From: a bacterium BRH_c32
GTDB lineage: Bacteria; Bacteroidota; Ignavibacteria; Ignavibacteriales; Melioribacteraceae
Reading direction: 5' to 3'
DNA length: 64,000 nt
Assembly (NCBI GenBank): GCA_001516025.1
Contig: LOEU01000024.1
Location: forward strand, 62,001 to 126,000
In this document: piece after piece, positions 46,215-54,476 of the stretch
How positions within the stretch are numbered: position 1 is the stretch's first letter
How the letters are laid out: each line of letters starts with the position of its first letter
The notes under the pieces: model-generated
What the model was told of the DNA's origin: nothing
Seen by the model: the letters and a program-made list of their open reading frames with translations, nothing else
The model's database searches: none
Translations under genes and position numbers: made by a program

Positions 46215-46241
46215 TTATCGAAAGAAAAGGTAATTTCTTTA
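46215..46241 (-). promoter_or_regulatory. FliA promoter upstream of the unknown/PAS kinase/glycosyltransferase operon
   Basis: Minus strand TAAAGAAA (46241-46234), exact 11-nt spacer, TTCGATAA (46222-46215), in the only gap of this part of the cluster. TAAAG and CGATAA both match the sigma-28 consensus. The leader would be only about 12-15 nt and contain the AGGAG site. Confidence 0.78.
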
Positions 46242-46244
46242 CCC

Positions 46245-46898
46245 TTAATCTGTCTTTATCATACGATTTTCATCAGTATAATCTACAACTTTTGGATTCT
46301 GAAGATGAATAAGTTCTTGAACAAATTTTGATATTCTTTCGGCTGAATCACTGATTGTCTTTAGATCATCAGAAACTTTTGCTCTTTCGGAATCATTCAA
46401 TTCATTTTCAATTGATTTTAGAGAAAGAACTAAGCTGCTTAGAGGATTATTAATTTTATGTCCAATAGTACATGCCATCTCGATAACAGCCTTACTATGC
46501 TCAATATTCCTTAGTTCGCTTTGCAGATTAAAAATTCTTACACCCGAACGAATTCTTGCAAGAAGTTCTTGATTTTCAATCGGTTTAACCAAAAAATCAT
46601 CAGCACCAATATCAAGCCCCATAATTCTATCCTTCAACGAAGATCTAGCAGTAAGGATAATAAAATATATTGCTTTATATTTTTCGTCTCCTTTAAGGAT
46701 ATTACAAAGAGCAATACCATCTAATACCGGCATAGTCCAATCTGCCAAAATTACTTTTGGAGTGAATGTTTTCAAAACTTCTAAAGCTTCTTCACCATTA
46801 ATTGCTGAAGCAACTTCATAGTTGTTTCGTGTAAGTAGCTTATCCAATATAAAACGAGTATCTTTCTCGTCTTCGACTATTAATATTTTATCTTTCAT
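46245..46898 (-). CDS. response regulator fused to a histidine-kinase dimerisation domain without ATPase
   Basis: Protein of 217 residues. A receiver covers 1-122 with acceptor Asp53 in LADWTMP and Lys105 in VKPIE. It is followed by a HisKA-like helix pair with the phospho-acceptor motif IGHKINNPL (His147) up to about residue 205, and then stops: no ATP-binding domain follows. The intact acceptor His suggests phosphotransfer or hetero-dimerisation with a complete kinase. It is encoded downstream of and overlapping another receiver gene. Confidence 0.85.
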   Translation of the reverse strand: MKDKILIVEDEKDTRFILDKLLTRNNYEVASAINGEEALEVLKTFTPKVILADWTMPVLDGIALCNILKGDEKYKAIYFIILTARSSLKDRIMGLDIGADDFLVKPIENQELLARIRSGVRIFNLQSELRNIEHSKAVIEMACTIGHKINNPLSSLVLSLKSIENELNDSERAKVSDDLKTISDSAERISKFVQELIHLQNPKVVDYTDENRMIKTD

Positions 46899-47299
46899 CT
46901 CTTCTCTAATAGTTTATTTATTTTATCAATAAGTAAATCAAAATCTACAATTGGTTTAAGGAGAATATCATCTGCAAGGCTTTCATTCAGAATATTATTC
47001 GAAATATAATTCGAGGAATAAGCTGTAATTAATAAAATAGGTATCTTTAAATTACTATATTTCACTTTTATATAATGAGAAAGCTTTATACCGTCAGTTC
47101 TCTTTTCTCTTAAATAAGTATTTTTTAGATTAATGTCCATTATAATTAAGCAAACATCACCGTTTATTATTTCGGAAATAATCATATTTGCATCTTCTAA
47201 TATAATTATTTCTCTCCCAAGTTTTCTAAAAAGAACTTTATAAAACTCCTGAAGAAGACTATCGTCCTCTATAATCAATATTCTTTTTTTATCTGACAT
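46895..47299 (-). CDS. single-domain response regulator with an expanded loop
   Basis: Receiver of 134 residues without an output domain: acidic pair in IIEDDSLL, acceptor Asp55 in LIIMDINL and Lys in LLKPIV. A stretch of about 10 extra residues (KNTYLREKRTDG) follows the acceptor strand. Its ATG lies inside the motB end (11-nt overlap) and its end overlaps the next gene by 4 nt, so it is translated in series with the stator genes. Confidence 0.9.
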   Translation of the reverse strand: MSDKKRILIIEDDSLLQEFYKVLFRKLGREIIILEDANMIISEIINGDVCLIIMDINLKNTYLREKRTDGIKLSHYIKVKYSNLKIPILLITAYSSNYISNNILNESLADDILLKPIVDFDLLIDKINKLLEKR

Positions 47300-48107
47300 T
47301 AGAATTAAATTTCACGGTTATAGAAATTCTTCTATTTACCGAACTAAAAGGATCTTGAAGATTCCTAAGTCGAGTATCGGCATAACCGGTTATTTCATCA
47401 ATTTGTCTTTCTGAAACTCCGCCTCTGACTAAAGCTCTTTTTGCCGAATTTGCCCTATCAGTGCTTAGCTCAAAATTTGAATAACCACTTCCATCGTTTT
47501 GATATTGCCTTGAATCAGTATGTCCTTCAACCCTTATTTTATTAGGCATCTTAGATATCTCGGTGCCGACTTTAGAAAGCAATGTTTTTGCTTCTGATTT
47601 AAGTTCCGAAGTTCCAACCTCAAAAAAGAGATCATTTTCTGAATCGATCAGTTCAATCTTGAGTCCGTCATTTGCAACTTCGATATTAACTTGATCGGCA
47701 AGATTCATTAAACCCGTATCATCTTTTAATTCATCTATAAGCTTATCGCCCATTTTTTGCATGTCTTCTTTTTCCTGCTTCATTTTCTCCATCTCCTGCT
47801 GTATATTTAAATCAAGTGGAGATGCTCCTGCACCATCAAGCATGGAACCGCTTTTAGTAGAAAACCCAACGGGATCTTTAAAATATCCTGCTACAGCTTC
47901 TTTTACTTCTTCACTTTGACCCATAACCCAAAGGACAATAAATAATGCCATCATTGCAGTAACGAAATCAGCATAAGCTACCTTCCAAGCTCCACCATGA
48001 TGTCCTCCGTGCCCTTTTTTAATCTTCTTTATTATCGGGGGTTGCGATTCATTATCGTCTCCGCCTAAATTCGGAAGCTGATTTTCATCAGATACATTCG
48101 GGTCCAT
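47289..48107 (-). CDS. motB: stator protein MotB, enteric (proton) type
   Basis: Stator subunit of 272 residues. The sole membrane helix (about 40-62) has GAWKVAYADFVTAMMALFIVLW, in which the Asp is the ion-binding residue, and the sequence is close to the E. coli MotB pattern. A plug region and an OmpA-like peptidoglycan-binding domain (about 150-265, with IRVEGHTDSRQ and NRRISITVKF) follow. His/Gly-rich N-terminus (GHGGHHGG). Forms a pair with the motA gene at 48107. Confidence 0.93.
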   Translation of the reverse strand: MDPNVSDENQLPNLGGDDNESQPPIIKKIKKGHGGHHGGAWKVAYADFVTAMMALFIVLWVMGQSEEVKEAVAGYFKDPVGFSTKSGSMLDGAGASPLDLNIQQEMEKMKQEKEDMQKMGDKLIDELKDDTGLMNLADQVNIEVANDGLKIELIDSENDLFFEVGTSELKSEAKTLLSKVGTEISKMPNKIRVEGHTDSRQYQNDGSGYSNFELSTDRANSAKRALVRGGVSERQIDEITGYADTRLRNLQDPFSSVNRRISITVKFNSNVR

Positions 48108-48961
48108 TACTTCTTACCTCTTAGTGTATTTTCCAATTCGGAGAATGTCGGTCTTTCATCAGAAAAAATTACTCTTCGTGCCATTTCTGCTGCCACTAAT
48201 GGAGGGTTACCTTTTGCATAAGCTAATATTATTGTTTTTATTATTTGTAAATCCTGTGCCTTTTCATGAATCAATAAACCAAGATTTGCAGACATCGGAT
48301 TTACGAATCCATAACTCAATAATACACCGAGGAAAGTACCTACAAGTGCTGCTGCCACGTGATGTCCCACAACTTCTGCACCTTGATTAATAGATGCCAT
48401 TGTAACAATAATACCTAGTACAGCAGCAACTATTCCAAGCCCCGGAAGTGCATCTCCCACTCTACCGATAGTCTCGGTTACAGGCCTGTTTTCCGATTCG
48501 AATGTCTCTATCTCTGCATCCATCATATTTTCTAATTCATGCGGAGGTACTGAACCGGCCAACATCACTTTCATTGTATCACAGAAAAAATTTCTTTTAT
48601 TTGGGTCTTCTATAAAACTTTTACTTTTAGAAAGAATTTCACTTTTCTCCGGATTTTCTATATGCTTCTCTACAGCTAATAAACCTTCTCTCTGAGCGGT
48701 AAGAAATAAAGTAGTAAATACTTTTAACATTTCCATATAATCTTCTTTGGTTGTTTTATGGGATTTGAATAATTGCGGCAATTGTCCCATAATTTTTTTG
48801 ATCAATGAAGGAGGTGCAGAAATGAGTAAACTTCCTATTGCAGCACCGCCGATAGTAATAAATTCAGAAACCTGAATTAATAGAATCAGATTTCCTCCGG
48901 CGATTAAAAATCCCAAGATAACCGATACTACAACTACAATAATTCCGATAATTACAAACAT
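48107..48961 (-). CDS. motA: stator protein MotA, enteric type
   Basis: Stator subunit of 284 residues with four membrane helices; the N-terminal pair at 1-45, a cytoplasmic loop of about 110 residues with the charged segment that contacts FliG, and the second pair with LPGLGIVAAVLGIIVTMASI and HHVAAALVGTFLGVLLSYGFV. The length and the extended C-terminus fit the E. coli MotA group (about 290 residues). It overlaps motB by 1 nt and follows the receiver-HPt gene. Confidence 0.93.
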   Translation of the reverse strand: MFVIIGIIVVVVSVILGFLIAGGNLILLIQVSEFITIGGAAIGSLLISAPPSLIKKIMGQLPQLFKSHKTTKEDYMEMLKVFTTLFLTAQREGLLAVEKHIENPEKSEILSKSKSFIEDPNKRNFFCDTMKVMLAGSVPPHELENMMDAEIETFESENRPVTETIGRVGDALPGLGIVAAVLGIIVTMASINQGAEVVGHHVAAALVGTFLGVLLSYGFVNPMSANLGLLIHEKAQDLQIIKTIILAYAKGNPPLVAAEMARRVIFSDERPTFSELENTLRGKK

Positions 48962-49684
48962 TTATTTTCCTGAATTTGCTTGTTGATTAATGGTATGAAA
49001 TTCGTTGATTAACATAAAACATCTTTTACCAATTACTTCCCAATCCGGTTTTGGTGTATCAAACATCATCTCTATTTCCCGGCAGTAAACTGATATTCCA
49101 TTATATCCCACCATAGCTCCAGTGCCTTTCAATTCGTGGACAACTGTCTTTAGTAACTCTGCATTTTTCGTTTTTATTGAATTTACAATTGTATCTTGGC
49201 GAGTGGATAAATTAGATAGAAAATATTTTCTTAATTGGCCGTTTACTTCTTCTTTCTCTGACGAAGAAAGTCTTTTTAATTTTTTTATCTCTTTTAAGAA
49301 ATCTTTACCAAATATTTCATTGATTGATTTGATAAGAATTTCTTTATTTAGAGGTTTTGAAATTACTTTAATAGCACCTGCTTGAAGAGCCGAAATAACA
49401 TTATTTTTATCTGTATGTCCGCTGATAACAATTACAGGAAGATCTTTTAAATCATCTAAAATCTTAATGACTCTAAGCATCCTAATTCCATCTAAATTAG
49501 GCATCATAAGATCGAGGAAAATAAGCTTCGGCTTATGTTCTATTGCTTTTTGAATTCCTTCCAATCCATCACTGCATGTAATAACATCCAGCTCATAGTC
49601 TGAAAGAAAATTCTTTAATGAGTTTCTAATGAAATCCGAATCGTCAATAACTAAGATTGTGGTTTCATTAAAATTGCTATCCAT
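48962..49684 (-). CDS. response regulator with C-terminal HPt domain
   Basis: Protein of 240 residues. A receiver (5-125) has acceptor Asp58 in LIFLDLMMP and Lys in ISKPLN. The C-terminal 75 residues form an HPt four-helix bundle with the phospho-acceptor His183 in VVHELKGTGAMVGY. Such proteins shuttle phosphate between hybrid kinases and final regulators. It lies between csrA (8-nt overlap) and the second motA. The three kinases at 30024-36644 are candidate partners. Confidence 0.9.
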   Translation of the reverse strand: MDSNFNETTILVIDDSDFIRNSLKNFLSDYELDVITCSDGLEGIQKAIEHKPKLIFLDLMMPNLDGIRMLRVIKILDDLKDLPVIVISGHTDKNNVISALQAGAIKVISKPLNKEILIKSINEIFGKDFLKEIKKLKRLSSSEKEEVNGQLRKYFLSNLSTRQDTIVNSIKTKNAELLKTVVHELKGTGAMVGYNGISVYCREIEMMFDTPKPDWEVIGKRCFMLINEFHTINQQANSGK

Positions 49685-49922
49685 TTTTGGATGCCTTATT
49701 AATCTTAAACTTAGAAATATCAGGAGTTACTTCGGCACCGGCTTTAGTTGCTTCAATAGTATTCTGAATTACTTTTTCATATACTTCACCGCGATGTATT
49801 TGAATAGAATTTGGCGCCGAAATGCCTATTTTTACCTGTCCATCGGATACGGATAAGACTTTGATCGTAATATCAGTCCCGATTTTAATTTCTTCGTCGA
49901 TTTTTCTTGATAGTATTAACAT
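49677..49922 (-). CDS. csrA: carbon storage regulator CsrA
   Basis: RNA-binding dimer that blocks translation by binding GGA motifs near ribosome binding sites. The first 60 residues match the family closely: MLILSRKIDEEIKIG, VKIGISAPNSIQIHRGEVYE with the RNA-contacting Arg in IHR. The total of 81 residues includes a C-terminal tail of about 20, longer than the E. coli protein. Adjacent to fliW, its predicted antagonist; the probable target is the fliC leader at 40249-40294. Confidence 0.96.
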   Translation of the reverse strand: MLILSRKIDEEIKIGTDITIKVLSVSDGQVKIGISAPNSIQIHRGEVYEKVIQNTIEATKAGAEVTPDISKFKINKASKNG

Positions 49923-49926
49923 TTTT

Positions 49927-50307
49927 TTACTCTACAAACAAATTGTAATAAAAAGAATAATTTTCACTCTCTAAGATAGTATGATAACCTGACTTATCAT
50001 ATTGGTTTATGTAAACCGGTGCTCTTAAATTTACAGTTATTTTAAGCGGGTCCTTATTCAATGTTACAATTCCAAATGCTTCATGATTATTAATTTGCGG
50101 ATAATTTTCATCAAGCAATCGTGCAGCAAAAAGCGGAAATGCTATTTCCGGTCTATCAACCGAGTTAAGCCACTTAAAATAACTGTTATCCGGCTGAATG
50201 AGAACGTATTTTTTTAACTCTTCAAAGGCATAAAAACCTTCGCTAAAAGTTAGGATTCGATCTTCGGAGACTTCAATTTCTCCAAATTGTGTTGTTATTA
50301 TTTTCAT
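49927..50307 (-). CDS. fliW: flagellar assembly factor FliW
   Basis: Protein of 126 residues that binds CsrA allosterically and is released by free flagellin, so that flagellin represses its own translation. The start MKIITTQFGEIEV and the FSEGFYAFEELKKYVLIQP block fit the family; the NLRAPVYIN strand follows. The ATG at 50307 gives the family-like N-terminus, although a GTG at 50316 overlaps the motB stop as GTGA. It lies 4 nt upstream of csrA, the arrangement known from Bacillus and other phyla. Confidence 0.93.
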   Translation of the reverse strand: MKIITTQFGEIEVSEDRILTFSEGFYAFEELKKYVLIQPDNSYFKWLNSVDRPEIAFPLFAARLLDENYPQINNHEAFGIVTLNKDPLKITVNLRAPVYINQYDKSGYHTILESENYSFYYNLFVE

Positions 50308-50312
50308 TTCGC

Positions 50313-51119
50313 TCACTTTAATATTACTAAATCAACTCGTCTATTTAATGCCCTTGATTCCTTCGAATCATTGGGTGCTATTGGTCTATATTCTGCATAT
50401 CCTACAACCGAAACTTTATCAGGTGAAAGTCCTTCGGTTTGAATCAAATAATATGCGGTACTTAATGCTCTATCCACAGAGAGATGCCAATTTGACGGAT
50501 AAACGGAATTACTTATTGGCAAATTGTCCGTATGTCCTTCTACTCTGATATCATTAGGCAATTCTTTTAATACTCTTGCAAGATTTGATAAGACTTCTTT
50601 CGATTTCTCACTTAGAATAGCTCCGGCAGGAGGAAATAATACATCATCAAGAATATGAACTGTAATTCCTCTTTCGCTTTCTTCCAAACGAATCGAATTT
50701 TCGTAACTATAATTTGAAATTATCTTATCTAATTCCGAAGTTAAATTATCGCTTGGCTTTGGGATAATATTTGTCTTATTCATCAAGGAATAATCAGTCT
50801 CATTTCCAAAAACATTACCCATTGCAGCCACAACACCTTTATACTTATTTGCATCGATATTCGACATCGCATAAAGAATAATAAATAAACCAAGCAATAG
50901 AGTGATCAAGTCCGCATACGTAATTAGGTAACGGTCTCTATCGTTTTCTTCTGAAGGCTCCGGCTCATCAAACTTTAAGCGCTTAGTTTCCTTAACTGTT
51001 CTTTTTGGGGGAGCATCCCCACCAAACGGGACTTCATTATTGAAGGAATTTCGCCGCTCTGAAGAGTCAGTATTGCTTCCAAAGAAACCTCCATCATATT
51101 CTTTTCCTCTAAATGACAT
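50313..51119 (-). CDS. motB: stator protein MotB, Bacillus/Pom type
   Basis: Stator subunit of about 268 residues. The membrane helix RYLITYADLITLLLGLFIILYAMS holds the ion-binding Asp; the following SNIDANKYKGV resembles the Bacillus MotB plug region. An OmpA-like domain with IRVEGHTDNLPISNS and LNRRVDLVILK ends the protein. No ATG, GTG or TTG exists in frame between the end of motA (50975) and the membrane helix; the nearest starts are ATG 51119 and TTG 51149, both within motA. The resulting overlap of at least 145 nt is odd. Confidence 0.88.
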   Translation of the reverse strand: MSFRGKEYDGGFFGSNTDSSERRNSFNNEVPFGGDAPPKRTVKETKRLKFDEPEPSEENDRDRYLITYADLITLLLGLFIILYAMSNIDANKYKGVVAAMGNVFGNETDYSLMNKTNIIPKPSDNLTSELDKIISNYSYENSIRLEESERGITVHILDDVLFPPAGAILSEKSKEVLSNLARVLKELPNDIRVEGHTDNLPISNSVYPSNWHLSVDRALSTAYYLIQTEGLSPDKVSVVGYAEYRPIAPNDSKESRALNRRVDLVILK

Positions 51120-51751
51120 TTCTTTAGTCGATCTCCTATCGGTAACCAAATTATGTTTGCACTAAAGACACCCCAAAGAGTGGCTATAAATGCGGTTGCT
51201 ATATTTTTTATTAATGAATTTGGGTCTGACCCTGCATTCGCTAATGTCATTATCAAACCCATTACTGTTCCAATTATACCCATTGTAGGTGCATAACCAC
51301 CGAGCTTAGTAAAAATAAAGATATTAGCGTTATGCCTGTCTTGCATCGCTTTTATCTCTAAATGTGCCAGGTTGTAAAGCATATCTGAATCTGTTCCGTC
51401 AATTGCATATTTTGCAAGCTTACGAGGGAATAGATCATCAAATCTTTGAATATCTTTTTCTAAAGACAATAACCCCTCTCTTCTTGCCTTAACGGAAAGC
51501 TCCATGAATACATCAATCATTTTACTTATATCATATTCCTTCGGGAAATAGGCAATCTTCATTAATTCAAAAATTTTAAAGAACTTGTCTAACCCGTACC
51601 CTATAATAATAGCGGCAAAAGTGCCGCCGAAAACAATAATTAAGGCGGATCCGATAAAGAGGGCTTTTACCGATCCGCCTTCTAAGAAGAATGCACCAAA
51701 TATCGATGCTATTCCTAAAATTAATCCAAATATGGCGCCTGATTTTTTCAT
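50975..51751 (-). CDS. motA: stator protein MotA, Bacillus/Pom type
   Basis: Stator subunit of 258 residues with four membrane helices; the conserved second pair has GGYAPTMGIIGTVMGLIMTLANAG and IATAFIATLWGVFSANIIWLPI. The short length and TLWGV pattern place it with Bacillus MotA/MotP and Vibrio PomA rather than E. coli MotA. The C-terminal segment that overlaps motB (LTLQSGEIPSIMKSRLVGML) is the conserved MotA tail, so this frame is clearly coding. Starts inside the flgL stop (TAATG). Confidence 0.93.
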   Translation of the reverse strand: MKKSGAIFGLILGIASIFGAFFLEGGSVKALFIGSALIIVFGGTFAAIIIGYGLDKFFKIFELMKIAYFPKEYDISKMIDVFMELSVKARREGLLSLEKDIQRFDDLFPRKLAKYAIDGTDSDMLYNLAHLEIKAMQDRHNANIFIFTKLGGYAPTMGIIGTVMGLIMTLANAGSDPNSLIKNIATAFIATLWGVFSANIIWLPIGDRLKKCHLEEKNMMEVSLEAILTLQSGEIPSIMKSRLVGMLPQKEQLRKLSA

Positions 51752-52629
51752 TATATATAATCTAAAAGAGATTTAGGCAATATTGATGCCGATAATTTAT
51801 TTGACATCTGAAGCAGATAATCCTGATACTGCAAATCTACTATCAATTTTGCAGGATCAATTGCCTGCTTATCTACCAACAATGTTTGTGTATTAGTTGT
51901 ATTGTTTTCTAATAGCAATGCTATATCATCTAATCTATTAATCTTTTCACCATTCTGCGATTGAAGTGCTAAGAATCCGTTGTATCCCTGAATAAAATCA
52001 TCCTTAAGTTCTTTTGTTGGGGCTTCGCCGGTGTTTAATTTATCTATCACTGCATTTAATGAATTGATAAATCCGGAATTACTGATTTTATCTCCGGACA
52101 TATTCATTGTTTCAGTAAAATTTGCACCTACTTTCACTTTCATCTCACCACCAAGATCCGCTGAATTTAGAACTATTTTTCCATCTGCATCTAAAGCAAA
52201 AGGTTCTTGATTGAAATTCGTTCCGCCAAAAAGATACATCCCATTATGTTTCTCATTTAGACTTCTAACAATCGATTCTACGGAGTCTTTTAATGATTTT
52301 ATTATCGTAGGATAATTCTCTTTATTAATAGCATCATCCATTGTTTCAACTTTCTGAATTATTTGTTCCATATTAGAAATTGCATTATCAAAAGCATTTA
52401 TAGAGCTATTTATAAAATTCTTAGCATTACCGATATTCTTTTTGTAAGAATCAAATTTATTTAGCTTTGAATCCAACGCTACTATATCTAAAGCATCGCC
52501 AACATTATCACTTAGATTCTCAATTTTTTTATTACTTGTTAATTGGCTCTGAAGTTCAAGTTTTCTTTGACTTATTCGATTCTGATTAAAAAGATATTTT
52601 TCGGATATTAATCCTTCAGTAACTCTCAT
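51751..52629 (-). CDS. flgL: hook-filament junction protein FlgL
   Basis: Hook-associated protein 3 of 292 residues. Its N-terminus (MRVTEGLISEKYLFNQNRISQRKLELQSQLTSN) and the MYLFGGTNFNQEPF motif are characteristic, and the C-terminus (LQYQDYLLQMSNKLSASILPKSLLDYI) forms the flagellin-like coiled coil. It joins FlgK to the filament. It follows flgK by 4 nt and overlaps motA by 3 nt. Confidence 0.95.
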   Translation of the reverse strand: MRVTEGLISEKYLFNQNRISQRKLELQSQLTSNKKIENLSDNVGDALDIVALDSKLNKFDSYKKNIGNAKNFINSSINAFDNAISNMEQIIQKVETMDDAINKENYPTIIKSLKDSVESIVRSLNEKHNGMYLFGGTNFNQEPFALDADGKIVLNSADLGGEMKVKVGANFTETMNMSGDKISNSGFINSLNAVIDKLNTGEAPTKELKDDFIQGYNGFLALQSQNGEKINRLDDIALLLENNTTNTQTLLVDKQAIDPAKLIVDLQYQDYLLQMSNKLSASILPKSLLDYI

Positions 52630-52633
52630 ATTC

Positions 52634-54028
52634 TCATACCATATTTAGAACTACTTGCATCATCTCATCGGCAACTCTTACCAATTTTGCAGATGCTTCG
52701 TAAGATCTTTGAAATTTAATCACATTAGCCATCTCTTCATCGAGCGAAACACCTGAATAAGCGGCTTTCTGTGTTGATAATTGATGTATAATCAATTCGT
52801 TTGATTCTATCGTACTGTCACTTTTCGATTTCTCCATTCCGAAATCGCTTAATATTCCCGAATAGGCATCCAAGATTGAGCGTCCGCTCAATTCACCAAT
52901 TGTAGTATCATTTAAGTTTGCTATCTGAATTGCCATATTACCATTACCATCATTAGCCCCTGATGAAGAAACGGCAATATTCCTTGGATCATTTACTATG
53001 CTCGTATTAATTCTCATCTTCCCTGAAACAAAAGAATTAACTATTGTGCCATCAGGAGTCATTTCACCAAAAAATGGTATGTTAGTCTTTGAAACTCCGT
53101 TTTGGGCAAGTGTAAATCCTGTCGTATGTGTATCGTTCACCTTATTTACTATTACTTGAGCAAGTTCTTCTAATTGATTTTTATATGAAGGAAGTTTATT
53201 TGAATAAAGATCTGCAATTGCATACATATCTCCACCGCTTAATTGAACGGTGGCAGTGGAATCTGTCTTTGAAACTAACTTCATCTGCCCATTAATAAAT
53301 TTTACTTCAAATGAATTAGCGACATTTAAATCAGCGCCATGAACTCCTCCAACCGAAACAACAACAGCTCCTTGTTTATTTTCGCTTACATTAATATTTA
53401 CTAAAGCACTTAAGCTATCAATTTGAGAATCGCGCTTATCTTTTAAATCACTTGCATTCATTCCACGAGATTCAGACTCATAAATTTTTTGATTTAATTC
53501 ATTTATTAATTTTAGAGATTTATTAATTTCTCCGGCTGTGGTTGTTGCTTGCTTCTGCAATAAAGTTTGAACGCTATCAAATCCTTCAAAAACTTCTGAA
53601 AACCTTTCACTCATTCTTTGCCCTTTTTGGACAATCTGCGAACGAAGTTGCGGAGAATTAGGATTTGTCGAGAGCTCTGACCATGAATTAAAAAAGTCGT
53701 TAATATAGAATGATATACCGGTATCGGAGGGTTCTGCAATAACAGATTCTATTTGTTGAAGTATTTCGCTTCTCATATTTGAATCAGATAATGAACTTTG
53801 ATATTTGCGTATCTGAGAATCCACAAGATTATTTTTTATCCTCTGAACATCTTGCAACTTAACACCCATACCGATACCGCCTTGAGTGATCTCAGTCGAA
53901 AGAAGCACTTTTTGACGAGTGTATTCAGCATTTCCTGCATTTGAAATGTTATTTGAAGTAACATCCAATGCATTCTGGTATGTTGCCATCGTTCTTACGG
54001 ATATGTCTAGTAATCTTCCGATGCCCAT
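52634..54028 (-). CDS. flgK: hook-filament junction protein FlgK
   Basis: Hook-associated protein 1 of 464 residues. The rod/hook-type N-terminus (LDISVRTMATYQNALDVTSNNISNAGNAEYTRQKV) and the C-terminal VSLDEEMANVIKFQRSYEASAKLVRVADEMM are diagnostic. It is somewhat shorter than enteric FlgK (about 547), with a reduced central domain. Exported by the flagellar type III system. Followed by flgL. Confidence 0.95.
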   Translation of the reverse strand: MGIGRLLDISVRTMATYQNALDVTSNNISNAGNAEYTRQKVLLSTEITQGGIGMGVKLQDVQRIKNNLVDSQIRKYQSSLSDSNMRSEILQQIESVIAEPSDTGISFYINDFFNSWSELSTNPNSPQLRSQIVQKGQRMSERFSEVFEGFDSVQTLLQKQATTTAGEINKSLKLINELNQKIYESESRGMNASDLKDKRDSQIDSLSALVNINVSENKQGAVVVSVGGVHGADLNVANSFEVKFINGQMKLVSKTDSTATVQLSGGDMYAIADLYSNKLPSYKNQLEELAQVIVNKVNDTHTTGFTLAQNGVSKTNIPFFGEMTPDGTIVNSFVSGKMRINTSIVNDPRNIAVSSSGANDGNGNMAIQIANLNDTTIGELSGRSILDAYSGILSDFGMEKSKSDSTIESNELIIHQLSTQKAAYSGVSLDEEMANVIKFQRSYEASAKLVRVADEMMQVVLNMV

Positions 54029-54029
54029 T

Positions 54030-54476
54030 TTATACTCTCTTATTTACCAATGTTTTTCTCTTATTCCCCACTATTGCTATCAGAGTTTCTTTTATTATCG
54101 AACGAGATACATCCACTAATTGCGAGATTAATCCATTTAACAATACTACCTTTGAAGCTGTCGCCTTCAATTCGTTTCGTAGAGTCATTAAAATTTTATA
54201 ATCCCCGATTGCAATTTTATTATTTAATTTAAGATCATCTAACATTTTTTCAATGGTCAATTTATTTTGTATATCATATGAATTAAGGAATGATTTCAAC
54301 TTTTTATCTTCAAAATCTATTCTTTGCAAAATTGTCTGTTCATCTTTCAATACTGATTCCATTGCATTATAGTCGTTATCGATAATAGCATTTTTCTTTT
54401 TTTGCAAAACAGAATGGAAAATATTCATAGTGCTATTTTGATTTTCTAGTAAAGTCTTAAGTTCTTTTAAGTTCAT
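54030..54476 (-). CDS. flgN: FlgN-like export chaperone
   Basis: All-helical protein of 148 residues with the FlgN layout: MNLKELKTLLENQNSTMNIFHSVLQKKKNAIIDND at the N-terminus and a long C-terminal helix. FlgN proteins chaperone FlgK and FlgL. The direct position 1 nt before flgK supports the call; sequence similarity in this family is low. Its start overlaps the flgJ stop as ATGA. Confidence 0.75.
   Translation of the reverse strand: MNLKELKTLLENQNSTMNIFHSVLQKKKNAIIDNDYNAMESVLKDEQTILQRIDFEDKKLKSFLNSYDIQNKLTIEKMLDDLKLNNKIAIGDYKILMTLRNELKATASKVVLLNGLISQLVDVSRSIIKETLIAIVGNKRKTLVNKRV

Noticed and set aside
54095-54121. TTATCGAA within flgN as a possible flgKL promoter
   Set aside because: The sequence 11 nt upstream (AATTAGTG) does not match the -35, and the genes are tightly coupled to flgN.
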